Below are positions 8,554 to 16,953 of a stretch of 64,000 nucleotides of DNA, one piece after another. The notes beneath the pieces were generated by a model. The model had not been told where the DNA came from, made no database searches, and saw nothing but the letters and a program-made list of their open reading frames with translations. The stretch spans positions 2,575,093 through 2,639,092 of the forward strand of contig CAUVYA020000002.1 of the NCBI GenBank assembly GCA_963556045.3. Direction: 5' to 3'. A program made the position numbers and the translations under genes. Within the stretch, counting starts at the first letter, position 1; every line of letters begins with the position of its first letter. Source of the stretch: UBA4781 sp963556045 (GTDB taxonomy: Bacteria; Chloroflexota; Anaerolineae; Anaerolineales; Anaerolineaceae).

Positions 8554-9717
8554 ATGATCTATAAAACATTTCACGATAAAAAGCTATCCACACTCGGATT
8601 CGGCACCATGCGCCTCCCGACCCTACCCGGTGGAGGAAATGCAGATATTGATGAAATACAAGCCCTGAAAATGCTGGCTTACGCGCACGAAAAAGGTGTG
8701 AATTATTTTGATACGGCATATATGTACCATGGTGGTGAGTCAGAACGTGTTGTCGGCAGGGCATTGAAGCAGTTCACGCCCGGCAGCTACTATCTGGCAA
8801 CCAAATTCCCCGGGCATGAGATCTGTCAAACATACGATACCCGCCAGATCTTCGAAGATCAATTGCACAAATGCGGTGTGGAACGCTTTGATTTTTACCT
8901 GCTGCACAATGTATATGAAAATTCCCTGAAAACCTACCTTGATCCCCAGTGGGGCATTATTGATTATCTGCTGGAGCAAAAAAAGATTGGTCGCATCGGG
9001 CATCTCGGATTCTCCAGTCATGGGGGTTTGGATACCTTAAGAGCCTTTCTGGATGCGTATGGCGAGGTGATGGAATTCTGCCAGATCCAGTTGAATTACC
9101 TCGATTGGACTCTGCAGGATGGGAAATCGAAATACGAGCTGTTAACGGAACGCGAAATCCCTGTCTGGATCATGGAGCCGCTCCGTGGTGGAAAACTGGC
9201 TGCGCTATCCGCTGAAAACGAGAAAAAACTGAAGAATGTACGACCGGATGAAAGCATTGCGGCATGGGCTTTGCGCTGGCTGCAGATGCTGCCGAATGTT
9301 GCTGTTACCCTCAGCGGTATGTCAACCCTCGAGCAGGTGCAAGATAACCTGAAGACTTTTTCCGATGAGAAACCACTGACCGAGATTGAACTTTCCCTAT
9401 TGGATGAAGTTGCCGCAGGTATGCTGGACCTGCTTCCCTGCACTGCCTGTCGGTACTGCTGCACAGCCTGCCCGCAGGAGCTGGATATCCCCGCGCTGCT
9501 CGCACTTTACAATGAGTGTCGTTTTGAGCCATCCTTGGTAGCCAGCATGGCAGTGGATGCCATGGATCCTGAAAAACGCCCATCTGCCTGCATCGCATGC
9601 GGCAACTGCACCTCTACCTGTCCACAGAATATTGATATCCCACAGGCACTGCAGCAGTTTCAGGCGATCCTTGATACGCTCCCTCACTGGGAAGATATAT
9701 CCAGGAGTCGAGCATAG
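8554..9717 (+). CDS. Aldo/keto reductase with two C-terminal 4Fe-4S motifs
   Basis: This 387-residue protein fuses an NAD(P)H-dependent aldo/keto reductase barrel (residues ~1-290) to a ferredoxin-like tail. The catalytic tetrad is visible: Asp and Tyr in FDTAYMYHGG, Lys in ATKFPG and His in LLHNV. The tail has two clusters of the CxxCxxCxxxCP type (CRYCCTACP and CIACGNCTSTCP). Such fusions are common in anaerobes and may couple NADPH chemistry to ferredoxin or flavodoxin, which would fit the flavodoxin gene 73 bases upstream. The substrate is unknown. Confidence 0.9.
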   Translation: MIYKTFHDKKLSTLGFGTMRLPTLPGGGNADIDEIQALKMLAYAHEKGVNYFDTAYMYHGGESERVVGRALKQFTPGSYYLATKFPGHEICQTYDTRQIFEDQLHKCGVERFDFYLLHNVYENSLKTYLDPQWGIIDYLLEQKKIGRIGHLGFSSHGGLDTLRAFLDAYGEVMEFCQIQLNYLDWTLQDGKSKYELLTEREIPVWIMEPLRGGKLAALSAENEKKLKNVRPDESIAAWALRWLQMLPNVAVTLSGMSTLEQVQDNLKTFSDEKPLTEIELSLLDEVAAGMLDLLPCTACRYCCTACPQELDIPALLALYNECRFEPSLVASMAVDAMDPEKRPSACIACGNCTSTCPQNIDIPQALQQFQAILDTLPHWEDISRSRA

Positions 9718-9728
9718 ATCCGAACAGA

Positions 9729-9768
9729 AAGGAATACGACCTTATATTTACATGGTCTGTTATTCCTT
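9729..9768. terminator. Hairpin between convergent aldo/keto reductase genes
   Basis: AAGGAATA (9729-9736) pairs with TATTCCTT (9761-9768), with a second short GACC/GGTC pairing inside. The hairpin sits between two convergent stop codons. There is no long U tract, so a bidirectional terminator is only likely. Confidence 0.4.
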
Positions 9769-9818
9769 ATCATTCTGATCAGGTGTCCGTGGGTCAGGAA
9801 CCGGTTGAGGTTTTTGAA

Positions 9819-10787
9819 TTAATAGCGATCGCCGATCACTGTGATCTGCGACATGGCTTGATCAATGCTGGTCAGATCATCGGATGTTATTTCTATATCC
9901 ACAGCGCCCAGATTCTCATCGAGGTGCTCCAGCCTGCGCGAGCCTGGAATGGGCACGATCCAGGGTTTTTGCGCCAGCAGCCAGGCTAAAGCGATCTGCG
10001 TGGGGGTGGCATTCTTCTGACCTGCGATCTTTGCAAGCACATCAACCACAACCCGGTTGGCTTTGATCGCTTCCTGCGTGAAACGGGGATTATGACTGCG
10101 GATGTCGTTCTCCGCGAAAGTGCTTTTCTCATTGATCTTGCCTGTCAGATACCCCCTGCCCAGCGGGCTGTAGGGCACCAGACCGATCCCGAGTTCTTCA
10201 CAGGTTGGCAGGATGTTCTCTTCAATCACTCTCCACCAGATCGAATATTCGCTTTGCAGGGCTGCCACAGGCTGTACTGCATGCGCGCGGCGGATGGTGT
10301 CGGCGTCCGCTTCGGAAAGACCAAAGTGTTTGACCTTGCCTGCCTGGATCAAATCTTTCACTGCTCCGGCGACATCTTCAATCGGTACATCCGGGTCCAT
10401 TCGATGCTGGTAGAAAAGATCGATGGTTTCAACACGCAGCCGTTTGAGCGAAGCCTCGGCGACCCGCCTGATCTGCTCGGGGCGGCTGTCGAGACCGGTC
10501 CTTGGGCTGGGTCCGTTCACCGCATCATGCTTGAAACCGAATTTCGTTGCGATGGTGACCTTTCCGCGAAACGGTTCCAGCGCTTCTCCCACCAGCTCTT
10601 CGTTGCTGAAAGGACCGTACACTTCTGCCGTGTCGAAAAAGGTGACGCCCCTTTCCACCGCTTGATGAAGAAATGTGATCATCTCTTCACGGGTGCCTGC
10701 CGGGCGGTCCCCAAAGGTCATCCTCATACAGCCAAGTCCAAGCGTTGATACTTCCAGCCCATTCTTTCCAAGTGTTCGTTTTTGCAT
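9819..10787 (-). CDS. Aldo/keto reductase (AKR13/YakC-like)
   Basis: This 322-residue NADPH-dependent carbonyl reductase has the full tetrad: Asp and Tyr in FFDTAEVYGPFSNEE, Lys in ATKFGF and His in YQHRMDPDVPIED. A cofactor-binding PIPGSRRLEHLDEN stretch lies near the C terminus. The family reduces aldehydes and ketones. It begins 8 bases after the MerR gene with its own ribosome-binding site (GAGGA) and is clearly co-transcribed with that regulator. Together with the Fe-S reductase and flavodoxin it forms a probable MerR regulon. The substrate is not known. Confidence 0.92.
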   Translation of the reverse strand: MQKRTLGKNGLEVSTLGLGCMRMTFGDRPAGTREEMITFLHQAVERGVTFFDTAEVYGPFSNEELVGEALEPFRGKVTIATKFGFKHDAVNGPSPRTGLDSRPEQIRRVAEASLKRLRVETIDLFYQHRMDPDVPIEDVAGAVKDLIQAGKVKHFGLSEADADTIRRAHAVQPVAALQSEYSIWWRVIEENILPTCEELGIGLVPYSPLGRGYLTGKINEKSTFAENDIRSHNPRFTQEAIKANRVVVDVLAKIAGQKNATPTQIALAWLLAQKPWIVPIPGSRRLEHLDENLGAVDIEITSDDLTSIDQAMSQITVIGDRY

Positions 10788-10795
10788 GCTATCCT

Positions 10796-11182
10796 CTAAT
10801 CCCCGTTTTCAAAGATCTTTTTCTCAGTATTCACCATTGCCTGTTCATAAATGGCGATTTTATGATCTAATAAATTCAATGTCGTTTGTATTTCTTCCAT
10901 TTTATGTTTAAGCTTTGCACGCTGGTCAACCAGGATCTTTTTTCTTGTTTCAATGGTTTGATCACCCTGCTCGACCAGACGGAAATATTCGATCAGTGCT
11001 TCGATCGGCAGACCGGCGCTTCTCATACATTTGATGAATTCAATGCGTCGTATATCAATTTCTTGATAATCTCTTATACCACTTTTGTTTCGATTAACCG
11101 GCGGAAGCAACCCAATGCGTTCGTAGTAGCGTAGTGTATCAGATGATATTTTGTGCTGTTCACTAACTTCACCGATCTTCAT
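10796..11182 (-). CDS. MerR-family transcriptional regulator
   Basis: This 128-residue protein starts with a MerR DNA-binding domain (MKIGEVSEQHKISSDTLRYYERIGLLPP), followed by IDIRRIEFIKCMRSAGLPIEALIEYF and a long dimerisation helix (residues ~80-120). No conserved cysteine pattern for metal binding is present: the only Cys lies in IKCMRS. It therefore belongs with the small-molecule or redox-type MerR proteins often linked to aldo/keto reductases. It probably activates its own promoter at 11201-11231 and the two similar ones nearby, by untwisting 19-bp spacers. Confidence 0.92.
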   Translation of the reverse strand: MKIGEVSEQHKISSDTLRYYERIGLLPPVNRNKSGIRDYQEIDIRRIEFIKCMRSAGLPIEALIEYFRLVEQGDQTIETRKKILVDQRAKLKHKMEEIQTTLNLLDHKIAIYEQAMVNTEKKIFENGD

Positions 11183-11200
11183 GATCTCACCTCATTTTTT

Positions 11201-11231
11201 ATTCTATAACATGGAGTACACTCCAGGTCAA
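11201..11231 (-). promoter_or_regulatory. MerR-type promoter of the merR-akr operon
   Basis: On the minus strand -35 TTGACC (11226-11231) and -10 TAGAAT (11201-11206) are separated by 19 bases. The spacer holds the dyad CTGGAGTGTACTCCATG. It is about 20-50 bases upstream of the regulator's start codon. Confidence 0.85.
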
Positions 11232-11276
11232 GAGATTGAATGACGAAAACACATGTTGTTAAGAGATTCGCCGAAT

Positions 11277-11324
11277 AATAAAAATACTACCGCTCCATAT
11301 CTGCAAGAATTGTCAGGAGCGTAG
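11277..11324 (-). terminator. Terminator after the DUF1893-like gene
   Basis: Minus-strand hairpin CTACGCTCC (11316-11324) with GGAGCGGTAG (11287-11296), followed by TATTTTTATT. It is placed just after the stop codon at 11331, so the DUF1893-like gene is a separate transcript from the MerR gene. Confidence 0.6.
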
Positions 11325-11330
11325 ATTATC

Positions 11331-11756
11331 TCAACCGCCTGTTTTGTATTGTGAGCTAAGTTCTACAAGAATGAGATATGCTTCTTCGGGATCGTGGATG
11401 TCATGCAGAAGCGCTTCCGTTTTACAGTTAATGCGATCCACTAAGGTAGTGTAAAAATAAGTAAGGGAGTTTTGATCGAATATTTCGCACGCTAGCCTAC
11501 TGATGACATTGGTATGAATGACCCTTACTCCGAAACGGAGTATGAGCATGGCGGCTGCTTTTCCGGTGATCTTATCGTATATCTCTGCGTTGGAGATATC
11601 CAAATTGTACTGAGAAATGAACGTATCCAGATCCAGCAGAGGGTGGATCCAGTGTTTATCGCTCTGGAATATGATCACATCATTTTCCACAACTTTTAAG
11701 GTGATCGTTCTCGATGGAACGTTTTCATGAGAGTGGTTATTGCTTAAGATATTCAT
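11331..11756 (-). CDS. DUF1893-like protein
   Basis: This 141-residue protein has the pattern I associate with the DUF1893 (TM1506-like, deaminase-fold) family: IHPLLDLD, then DKITGKAAAMLILRFGV and VISRLACEIF. The biochemical role of that family is not established to my knowledge. It has its own MerR-type promoter with a 19-bp spacer 17-47 bases upstream and its own terminator, so it belongs to the same regulon as the flavodoxin and aldo/keto reductases. That context suggests a redox or carbonyl-stress function (inference). No membrane segment or signal peptide is visible. Confidence 0.7.
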   Translation of the reverse strand: MNILSNNHSHENVPSRTITLKVVENDVIIFQSDKHWIHPLLDLDTFISQYNLDISNAEIYDKITGKAAAMLILRFGVRVIHTNVISRLACEIFDQNSLTYFYTTLVDRINCKTEALLHDIHDPEEAYLILVELSSQYKTGG

Positions 11757-11772
11757 AGGTTGTTTGAATTGT

Positions 11773-11803
11773 ATTCTAAAACTTGGAGTAAACTCCTGGT
11801 CAA
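11773..11803 (-). promoter_or_regulatory. MerR-type promoter of the DUF1893-like gene
   Basis: On the minus strand -35 TTGACC (11798-11803) and -10 TAGAAT (11773-11778) are separated by 19 bases. The spacer holds AGGAGTTTACTCCAAG. It is the third member of the set and shares both hexamer style and dyad with the merR promoter. Confidence 0.85.
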
Positions 11804-11886
11804 GGTTGCAAAAGCAATGGAAAGGCTGCGAAATACCGATCGAATAGGAGATACGTTATGGGAACAAAACGTTTTTTCATAATGGC

Positions 11887-13881
11887 TTATTTCTTTTTAG
11901 AAGCCGCCGACAGCAAGGTGTCGACTTCTTGATGGTTGACCGGCTTGGCGAACAGAAAACCCTGCGCATATTCACAGCTCATGGATTGCAGAGAGGATAA
12001 CTGATAATCCGTCTCAACTCCCTCTGCGACCACCTTCATTCCAAGGCTGTGTGCCAGTGATAAGATCGTTCGAACGATCTCCATTCCGCTGTTGGTGCCC
12101 TCAAGCTGATGGATGAAGGTCTGGTCGATCTTGAGTGTATCAATGGGCAGGTTATGGAGAACACTCAATGAGGAATAACCTGTACCAAAATCATCGATCT
12201 GTATTTGCACCCCAATTTCACGCAATTTCAAAAGCATTTCAGCGGTGGTTTTGGAATCTTCCACGATCAAGCTTTCCGTCAATTCCAATTTTAAATGGCT
12301 TGGATCTAACATGGTTTTCTTCAGGATATCGGAGATCCTATCAACCAGCTCCACCTGGGCGCACTGCCTGGCAGATAGATTCACATTGATGGTGAGGGGT
12401 TGTTCAGATTGATACTGCTGCTGCCATTTGCGGATCTGTGTACAGGCTTCTTCCAGCACCCAATAACCCAAGGGAACGATCAGACCGATTTCTTCAGCAA
12501 TCGAGATGAATTCAGCCGGCATAAGCAGCCCTCTGGTAGGATGCTGCCATCTTACTAAAGCTTCAAAGCCAACGATGCGATTGGTCATCATTTCCAGGAT
12601 GGGCTGGTAATGAATAACGAACTCGTGGTTTTCTATGGCTTTCCATAGATCGGTTTCCATATCCAGACGCGTCATGACATTCTCACGCATCGCAGGATCG
12701 AAAATCTCATAATGGGCGCGACCCTGGCTTTTTGCGCGGTACATGGCAATATCCGCATCACGCAGTATTTCCTCCGGTAGCTGGTAGTGATCATCACTCA
12801 CAACAATACCCATGCTGACGGATACAAATACTTTTTGCCCTCCCAAGTTGGAAGGCAGCGATAAGCTGTGCAGGATGCGGTCGGCTACTGACAGGTAATC
12901 TGAAGGTTCTTTGATGTCTTCAAGCAAAATGACAAATTCGTCACCTCCAAAACGGGCGATGGTATCTACAGAGCGGACGCATTTTGCCAGACGTTTTCCA
13001 CTTTCGACCAGCAATAGATCTCCGATGTCATGACCGCGAGTATCGTTTACCACTTTAAAACGATCTAAATCCAGAAAAATAACTGCAAATTGATAGTCTT
13101 TATTCCGCTTTGCGCGTTCCATTGCATGCTGAAGATGATCTTTTAATAAAACACGATTTGGCAGGGTTGTGAGGGCATCATGTAATGCACTGTGTGCAAG
13201 TTGTTTTTCTACACGCTTCCGTTCCTTCAGCTCCATCTGCAGTTGTTTGTTGACCTGTGATAATTCCAATAATCGATCTTTTTCCAGTAGATTGCGATGT
13301 CTGGCGAAGACTAGAGTTGTGACGGAAAGAACACTGTTAAAGATCAACGGCAGTACAATATCTGTGAATGGTACTGACGGAATTATTATCGGGATCAATA
13401 AGATGGTGAGAATATTAATAATGATAAAGAGAAGGGTGTTGCGAAGGGAGGTGATGGCGCTGCTTATCACGATCGTTAGTGTGTTCCAAATGAGCAGCAT
13501 AAGGAGCGCTTGTGAACTATGATCTTCAGCCAATCCGACATTGATAATTGGGATGAGAGACATGACAATCAGAGAAATAAGAATGGCGGAGCGGTAATAA
13601 CGAGTGCGGCTTATAAAAAAAGCTATGGCAATTACGATATTCGCGCTGATAAGTACAAATACAACGTGAGGATTCGAGCTGAAAAAACCCATATAAATCA
13701 CTTCGCTGATCATGGTGATTGCCAGAGCGAACAGCATCGCTATCACCAGGCGAACCTGTCTTCTTTCGGCGGCATCGGTGATTGTTGCTGTGGGTTCTAG
13801 AAATCGTTGGAAGAATCTGCGTTTTGGTTGCATGGGATTATGAATTAACGAAGAAAAAAACTCGGATAATTTGTTTTTCAT
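11887..13881 (-). CDS. Membrane diguanylate cyclase/phosphodiesterase (copy B)
   Basis: This 664-residue paralogue of the protein at 5152-7146 is identical in length and mostly identical in the catalytic half. Order: N-terminal membrane domain (~45-195), coiled coil, GGDEF domain with RSVDTIARFGGDEF (I-site RxxD five residues before the motif), then an EAL domain with EALVRW, IDDFGTGYSS, LKID and AEGVE. It should be able both to make and to degrade cyclic di-GMP, although in such hybrids one activity often dominates. Differences between the copies concentrate in the membrane segments (for example residues 95-190), which would allow different input signals. Confidence 0.92.
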   Translation of the reverse strand: MKNKLSEFFSSLIHNPMQPKRRFFQRFLEPTATITDAAERRQVRLVIAMLFALAITMISEVIYMGFFSSNPHVVFVLISANIVIAIAFFISRTRYYRSAILISLIVMSLIPIINVGLAEDHSSQALLMLLIWNTLTIVISSAITSLRNTLLFIIINILTILLIPIIIPSVPFTDIVLPLIFNSVLSVTTLVFARHRNLLEKDRLLELSQVNKQLQMELKERKRVEKQLAHSALHDALTTLPNRVLLKDHLQHAMERAKRNKDYQFAVIFLDLDRFKVVNDTRGHDIGDLLLVESGKRLAKCVRSVDTIARFGGDEFVILLEDIKEPSDYLSVADRILHSLSLPSNLGGQKVFVSVSMGIVVSDDHYQLPEEILRDADIAMYRAKSQGRAHYEIFDPAMRENVMTRLDMETDLWKAIENHEFVIHYQPILEMMTNRIVGFEALVRWQHPTRGLLMPAEFISIAEEIGLIVPLGYWVLEEACTQIRKWQQQYQSEQPLTINVNLSARQCAQVELVDRISDILKKTMLDPSHLKLELTESLIVEDSKTTAEMLLKLREIGVQIQIDDFGTGYSSLSVLHNLPIDTLKIDQTFIHQLEGTNSGMEIVRTILSLAHSLGMKVVAEGVETDYQLSSLQSMSCEYAQGFLFAKPVNHQEVDTLLSAASKKK

Positions 13882-14304
13882 TTTTAGAATTCCTTATTCA
13901 GTAAATAGTTCATCAACATGCAGCACCGTCGATCGCTATTTACTTCATATTATTAGCTGAATGATTGCTTTTGTCTACTGTGGCTTTCTCCTTTTTCAAA
14001 CAATCCAATTCATATTTGATGATCTGATAGTGATATCACACCTGTGAATTTGCATTTACTCCTGGTGATATTTTTTAAAGGAAATTGAAATAATCCATCA
14101 CGAATGTCTTACTGGTTGTTAGCATACCCGGCTGGATAAACCTCACACTCATCATTAATGATGATGACCATTGCGGGGTAAAGTTAACCATTTCAAGATG
14201 AAACAGGTAAGTAGAAATTCATAAATCTTGATCGAGCGTTCGGTCTCTATCTCGACTGGCTATCCATATTTTTGTATTATGGATGTACCCTCTTTCCATA
14301 GAGT
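13882..14304. other. Non-coding leader shared by both duplication arms
   Basis: This 423-base gap aligns with 7147-7719. It includes the conserved tgaatgattgcttttgtcta block (from about 13960) and the stretch ending at the stop of the lipoprotein gene. No gene was seen. Confidence 0.6.
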
Positions 14305-15210
14305 TCATTCCACGGTATAGGAAAACAAAGGAGCAATCACCGCATATTCACCGGTTAGCATACTCTCTGCCTGCAAATACGCGTCAATATCGTCATTTTG
14401 ATATCCTGCAAAGGCTGCCTGGTAATATGCATCCGGTGCATCCCAGCGGATGTAGTCGCCGTAATAACCCGATACCAGACCGATCAACAGGTCAGAAGGG
14501 CTTGCCAGGTCCATGTAATTGCAGGTCACGTATGCCTGTGGAGCGTCTGAACCTAAAATCGAGGTATCAAAGATGGCAGATTCCAGACTCATCAGTTCCA
14601 CGTCAACTGCCAGGTAATCATGCCAGTCTTCCGCAACGCTCTGGGCGATCTGCAAATTTTCATCACTGACGACAAGTTGTACTGTCATATCCTCTGGTGT
14701 GTATCCCTCCAGCAGAAGATCACGATACCACTGGTCGTCCAGCCACTTCTGGTAGAAATCATTGGAATTCTTCAATTGGGGTATCTCATGATTGACCCAT
14801 TTACTATAAAAATCCGCTCCACTCTCCAGCAGGTAGTAATCCTGTGGTATCAGTGTGATGGCGGGGCGCTGGTTGTGGAAATCGCATTCGCTGCATGTTG
14901 TGTTCTGGGCAATGTCTTCTCGATCTAAAGAGTATGCGAATGCCTGCCTGACTAACACGTTATCAAAAGGTGCTTTTTCTGTATTGAAAGCAACATAGCA
15001 GATTCCGTTAAAAGGTGGTTCGGCTGCGGGCAGAGGTGTTTCTGGCCAACTGCCTAGATCATAGTCTAATTCGATCTCGTGTGCCGCGATCTCTGGTTGG
15101 TCGGTGACTGTAGCGGCAGCTTCTTCCTGCATAAGCGGTGCTGTTTCTGCTGCACTGCAGGCTGTCAGTACAAAGATCAAAACAATGAAGATTGTATACA
15201 CTCGTTTCAT
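14305..15210 (-). CDS. Solute-binding-like lipoprotein (SBP5 fragment family)
   Basis: This 301-residue protein has a lipoprotein signal peptide (FIVLIFVLTACSAAET; Cys at residue ~18). Its core, YVAFNTEKAPFDNVLVRQAFAYSLDRE, resembles the family 5 (oligopeptide/nickel) extracellular solute-binding proteins, in which a similar VRxAxxYAIDRE motif occurs. At about 300 residues it is only half their usual size and no permease or ATPase genes adjoin, so it may be a stand-alone sensor or binding protein. A frameshifted copy of its 3' end lies at 7720-7826. It is transcribed toward the GGDEF-EAL gene, 423 bases away. Confidence 0.6.
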   Translation of the reverse strand: MKRVYTIFIVLIFVLTACSAAETAPLMQEEAAATVTDQPEIAAHEIELDYDLGSWPETPLPAAEPPFNGICYVAFNTEKAPFDNVLVRQAFAYSLDREDIAQNTTCSECDFHNQRPAITLIPQDYYLLESGADFYSKWVNHEIPQLKNSNDFYQKWLDDQWYRDLLLEGYTPEDMTVQLVVSDENLQIAQSVAEDWHDYLAVDVELMSLESAIFDTSILGSDAPQAYVTCNYMDLASPSDLLIGLVSGYYGDYIRWDAPDAYYQAAFAGYQNDDIDAYLQAESMLTGEYAVIAPLFSYTVE

Positions 15211-15447
15211 GATTTTCCTCCTTCTTTAAAACAATATGTCTCAAGAAGATCACATCTTCAAAGTTGAAAGATGAACTGGAATCGGTTTCTTCCCTGAAGT
15301 GACTGAAAAATTCATCTATACGTAATATTTCAACCACGTTTATTATAGCAAAGACCTTTTTAATACCAGTTCGTTAGGCTGATATGGTGAAAAGTGCGTT
15401 AGCAGCTTGTACTCACCACTTTTTGTTTGATCTATCTGAAAACATAT

Positions 15448-16953
15448 TCACATCTCATTCCATTTATCGTACAGAAGCAGGGAAAGTTCAAGACGAAATC
15501 GTACCCTGGGATCATGAATATCTTCATCAAGCAGCGTATTGATTCTTTCAAGGCGGGAAAGAAAGGAATTTCGTGTAATGTAGAGAGTGGTTGCAGCCTT
15601 GTTGGCATTCATGTTATTATCCAGATAAGCTCGCAGGGTTTCGATATAGCTTGCTCTTCCGTCAATATCATGTTTTACCAATCTTTTAAATCCTTCAGTA
15701 AAAAGCATACTCGCTTTCAAATTTCCCGGACAGTTTTCAAGAATGTAGTCCATACAGTAGTCTGTAAAATGCAGTATGCTGTTCTCATTTTGCGTTACTT
15801 CACCGGCTTCCAGCGCGAATCGTGCCTGTGTGAAATATTGTTTTGTAAATAATAGGTCATCGTATATATCGCTTAGTCCTACCCGAACTCCAAACGATTC
15901 AAGTTCCTTCTGCAAAGTAGAAAACACATTGATCTCTTGTCGTTCAGCTATCGAGATCCTCAGTACCATTGCAGCAACTTCTCCATAAGTAGGAACATAG
16001 ATCGCAGGAATCTTTGTTTCAAGCTGCTGCAGAAAGTAGCGGATATACTCGTTTCCAGAAGGTTTTGGGACTTTAATGGCTAGACATCGGAATTGTTCAG
16101 TTGCAGCGACCCCGACGAAAGTTAAAACCCTCGCGAATTCCTCTTCGTTAACAATTCGTCCATCAATAATACCCGAAAGCATATTTTCTATCAGATTTCG
16201 CGTTTTACTATCAGCAGAACCAAAACGAAGGATTGCCGATCGCAGAATTCCGGCTAAATGAGTGAGCAGATATTCGTCATATTCACGGAACTCATGGTGG
16301 CTGGCTTGAATCGAAAGATTGCCAAGAAAGTGCTCTCCATCTAGCAGATTAATAAAAAGGCGTGGGTAGTCATTTGAAAGGTGATGATAATATGGTTCAT
16401 GAACATCTCTGGCTTTGATCAGATCATCCTTCCCGCGAATGATCCAAATGTCTTCAACTTTATTGGGGTGTTCAAAATCTGGCGGTAAACCCGGCACCGC
16501 AATTGCGAGAACGTTAAATGCGGAATCGATCAGAAATAATGGATTTTTAAAGATAGGGAGGCTGAGCTGCAGAAGAGCATCAAGGGAACTTGATTCATTT
16601 TGCAGTTTAAGTAAACTCTCATCCCAGCGATGATACTTCGCGAAGATCTCCAGCAGAACATTCATGACATGCAATATAGATTGAGATTTTGAAAAATACA
16701 GCGCGCTGTATTTACAATCTTTGAACGATTCTTCAAGTACTTCCCCGCAAACAATGAACAGGGTTCTGTTATCGTGATTCCATTCCTGGGGTTGAATTGA
16801 TTCAGAAACATAACATTGTCCGGGTAATGCTGTTATGCCTTGTTCATAGAATTTAGGTGATTCGATTGAACCGCAGCCATTATCAATCCAAAATACCTTG
16901 CATTTTAATTTTTCGCTTAGTTCGATACGCAAAATTTGAATAGTCAGATTCAT
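15448..16953 (-). CDS. PucR/CdaR-family transcriptional regulator
   Basis: This is a ~501-residue regulator. The last ~60 residues form the PucR-type helix-turn-helix: LRAYLDNNMNANKAATTLYI followed by the TRNSFLSRLERINTLL recognition segment. The middle (residues ~110-270) looks like a GAF-like sensory domain and residues ~280-400 like the GGDEF-related domain of CdaR regulators. Start choice is uncertain: ATG at 16953 with weak GCGAG upstream, or ATG at 16971. It is divergent from the FAD-oxidase/Fe-S/lipocalin-like gene cluster, so it probably controls that cluster in response to its substrate. PucR/CdaR relatives often regulate purine or sugar-acid use. The actual ligand is unknown. Confidence 0.8.
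   Translation of the reverse strand: MNLTIQILRIELSEKLKCKVFWIDNGCGSIESPKFYEQGITALPGQCYVSESIQPQEWNHDNRTLFIVCGEVLEESFKDCKYSALYFSKSQSILHVMNVLLEIFAKYHRWDESLLKLQNESSSLDALLQLSLPIFKNPLFLIDSAFNVLAIAVPGLPPDFEHPNKVEDIWIIRGKDDLIKARDVHEPYYHHLSNDYPRLFINLLDGEHFLGNLSIQASHHEFREYDEYLLTHLAGILRSAILRFGSADSKTRNLIENMLSGIIDGRIVNEEEFARVLTFVGVAATEQFRCLAIKVPKPSGNEYIRYFLQQLETKIPAIYVPTYGEVAAMVLRISIAERQEINVFSTLQKELESFGVRVGLSDIYDDLLFTKQYFTQARFALEAGEVTQNENSILHFTDYCMDYILENCPGNLKASMLFTEGFKRLVKHDIDGRASYIETLRAYLDNNMNANKAATTLYITRNSFLSRLERINTLLDEDIHDPRVRFRLELSLLLYDKWNEM

Larger units (their letters stand above)
11887..14411 (-). repeat. Downstream arm (copy B) of the segmental duplication
   Basis: This is the counterpart of 5152-7826: GGDEF-EAL gene, shared upstream non-coding DNA and the 3' end of the solute-binding-like gene, in the same order. 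Here the lipoprotein gene is complete and continues to 15210, so copy B probably shows the ancestral order. Confidence 0.85.

Noticed and set aside
10092..10748. 218-codon plus-strand frame
   Set aside because: It is the exact antisense of the aldo/keto reductase, whose catalytic residues and operon position make it the real gene.
15059..15337. 92-codon minus-strand frame overlapping the lipoprotein start
   Set aside because: It overlaps the signal-peptide region of the lipoprotein gene in another frame, with no RBS and no family.
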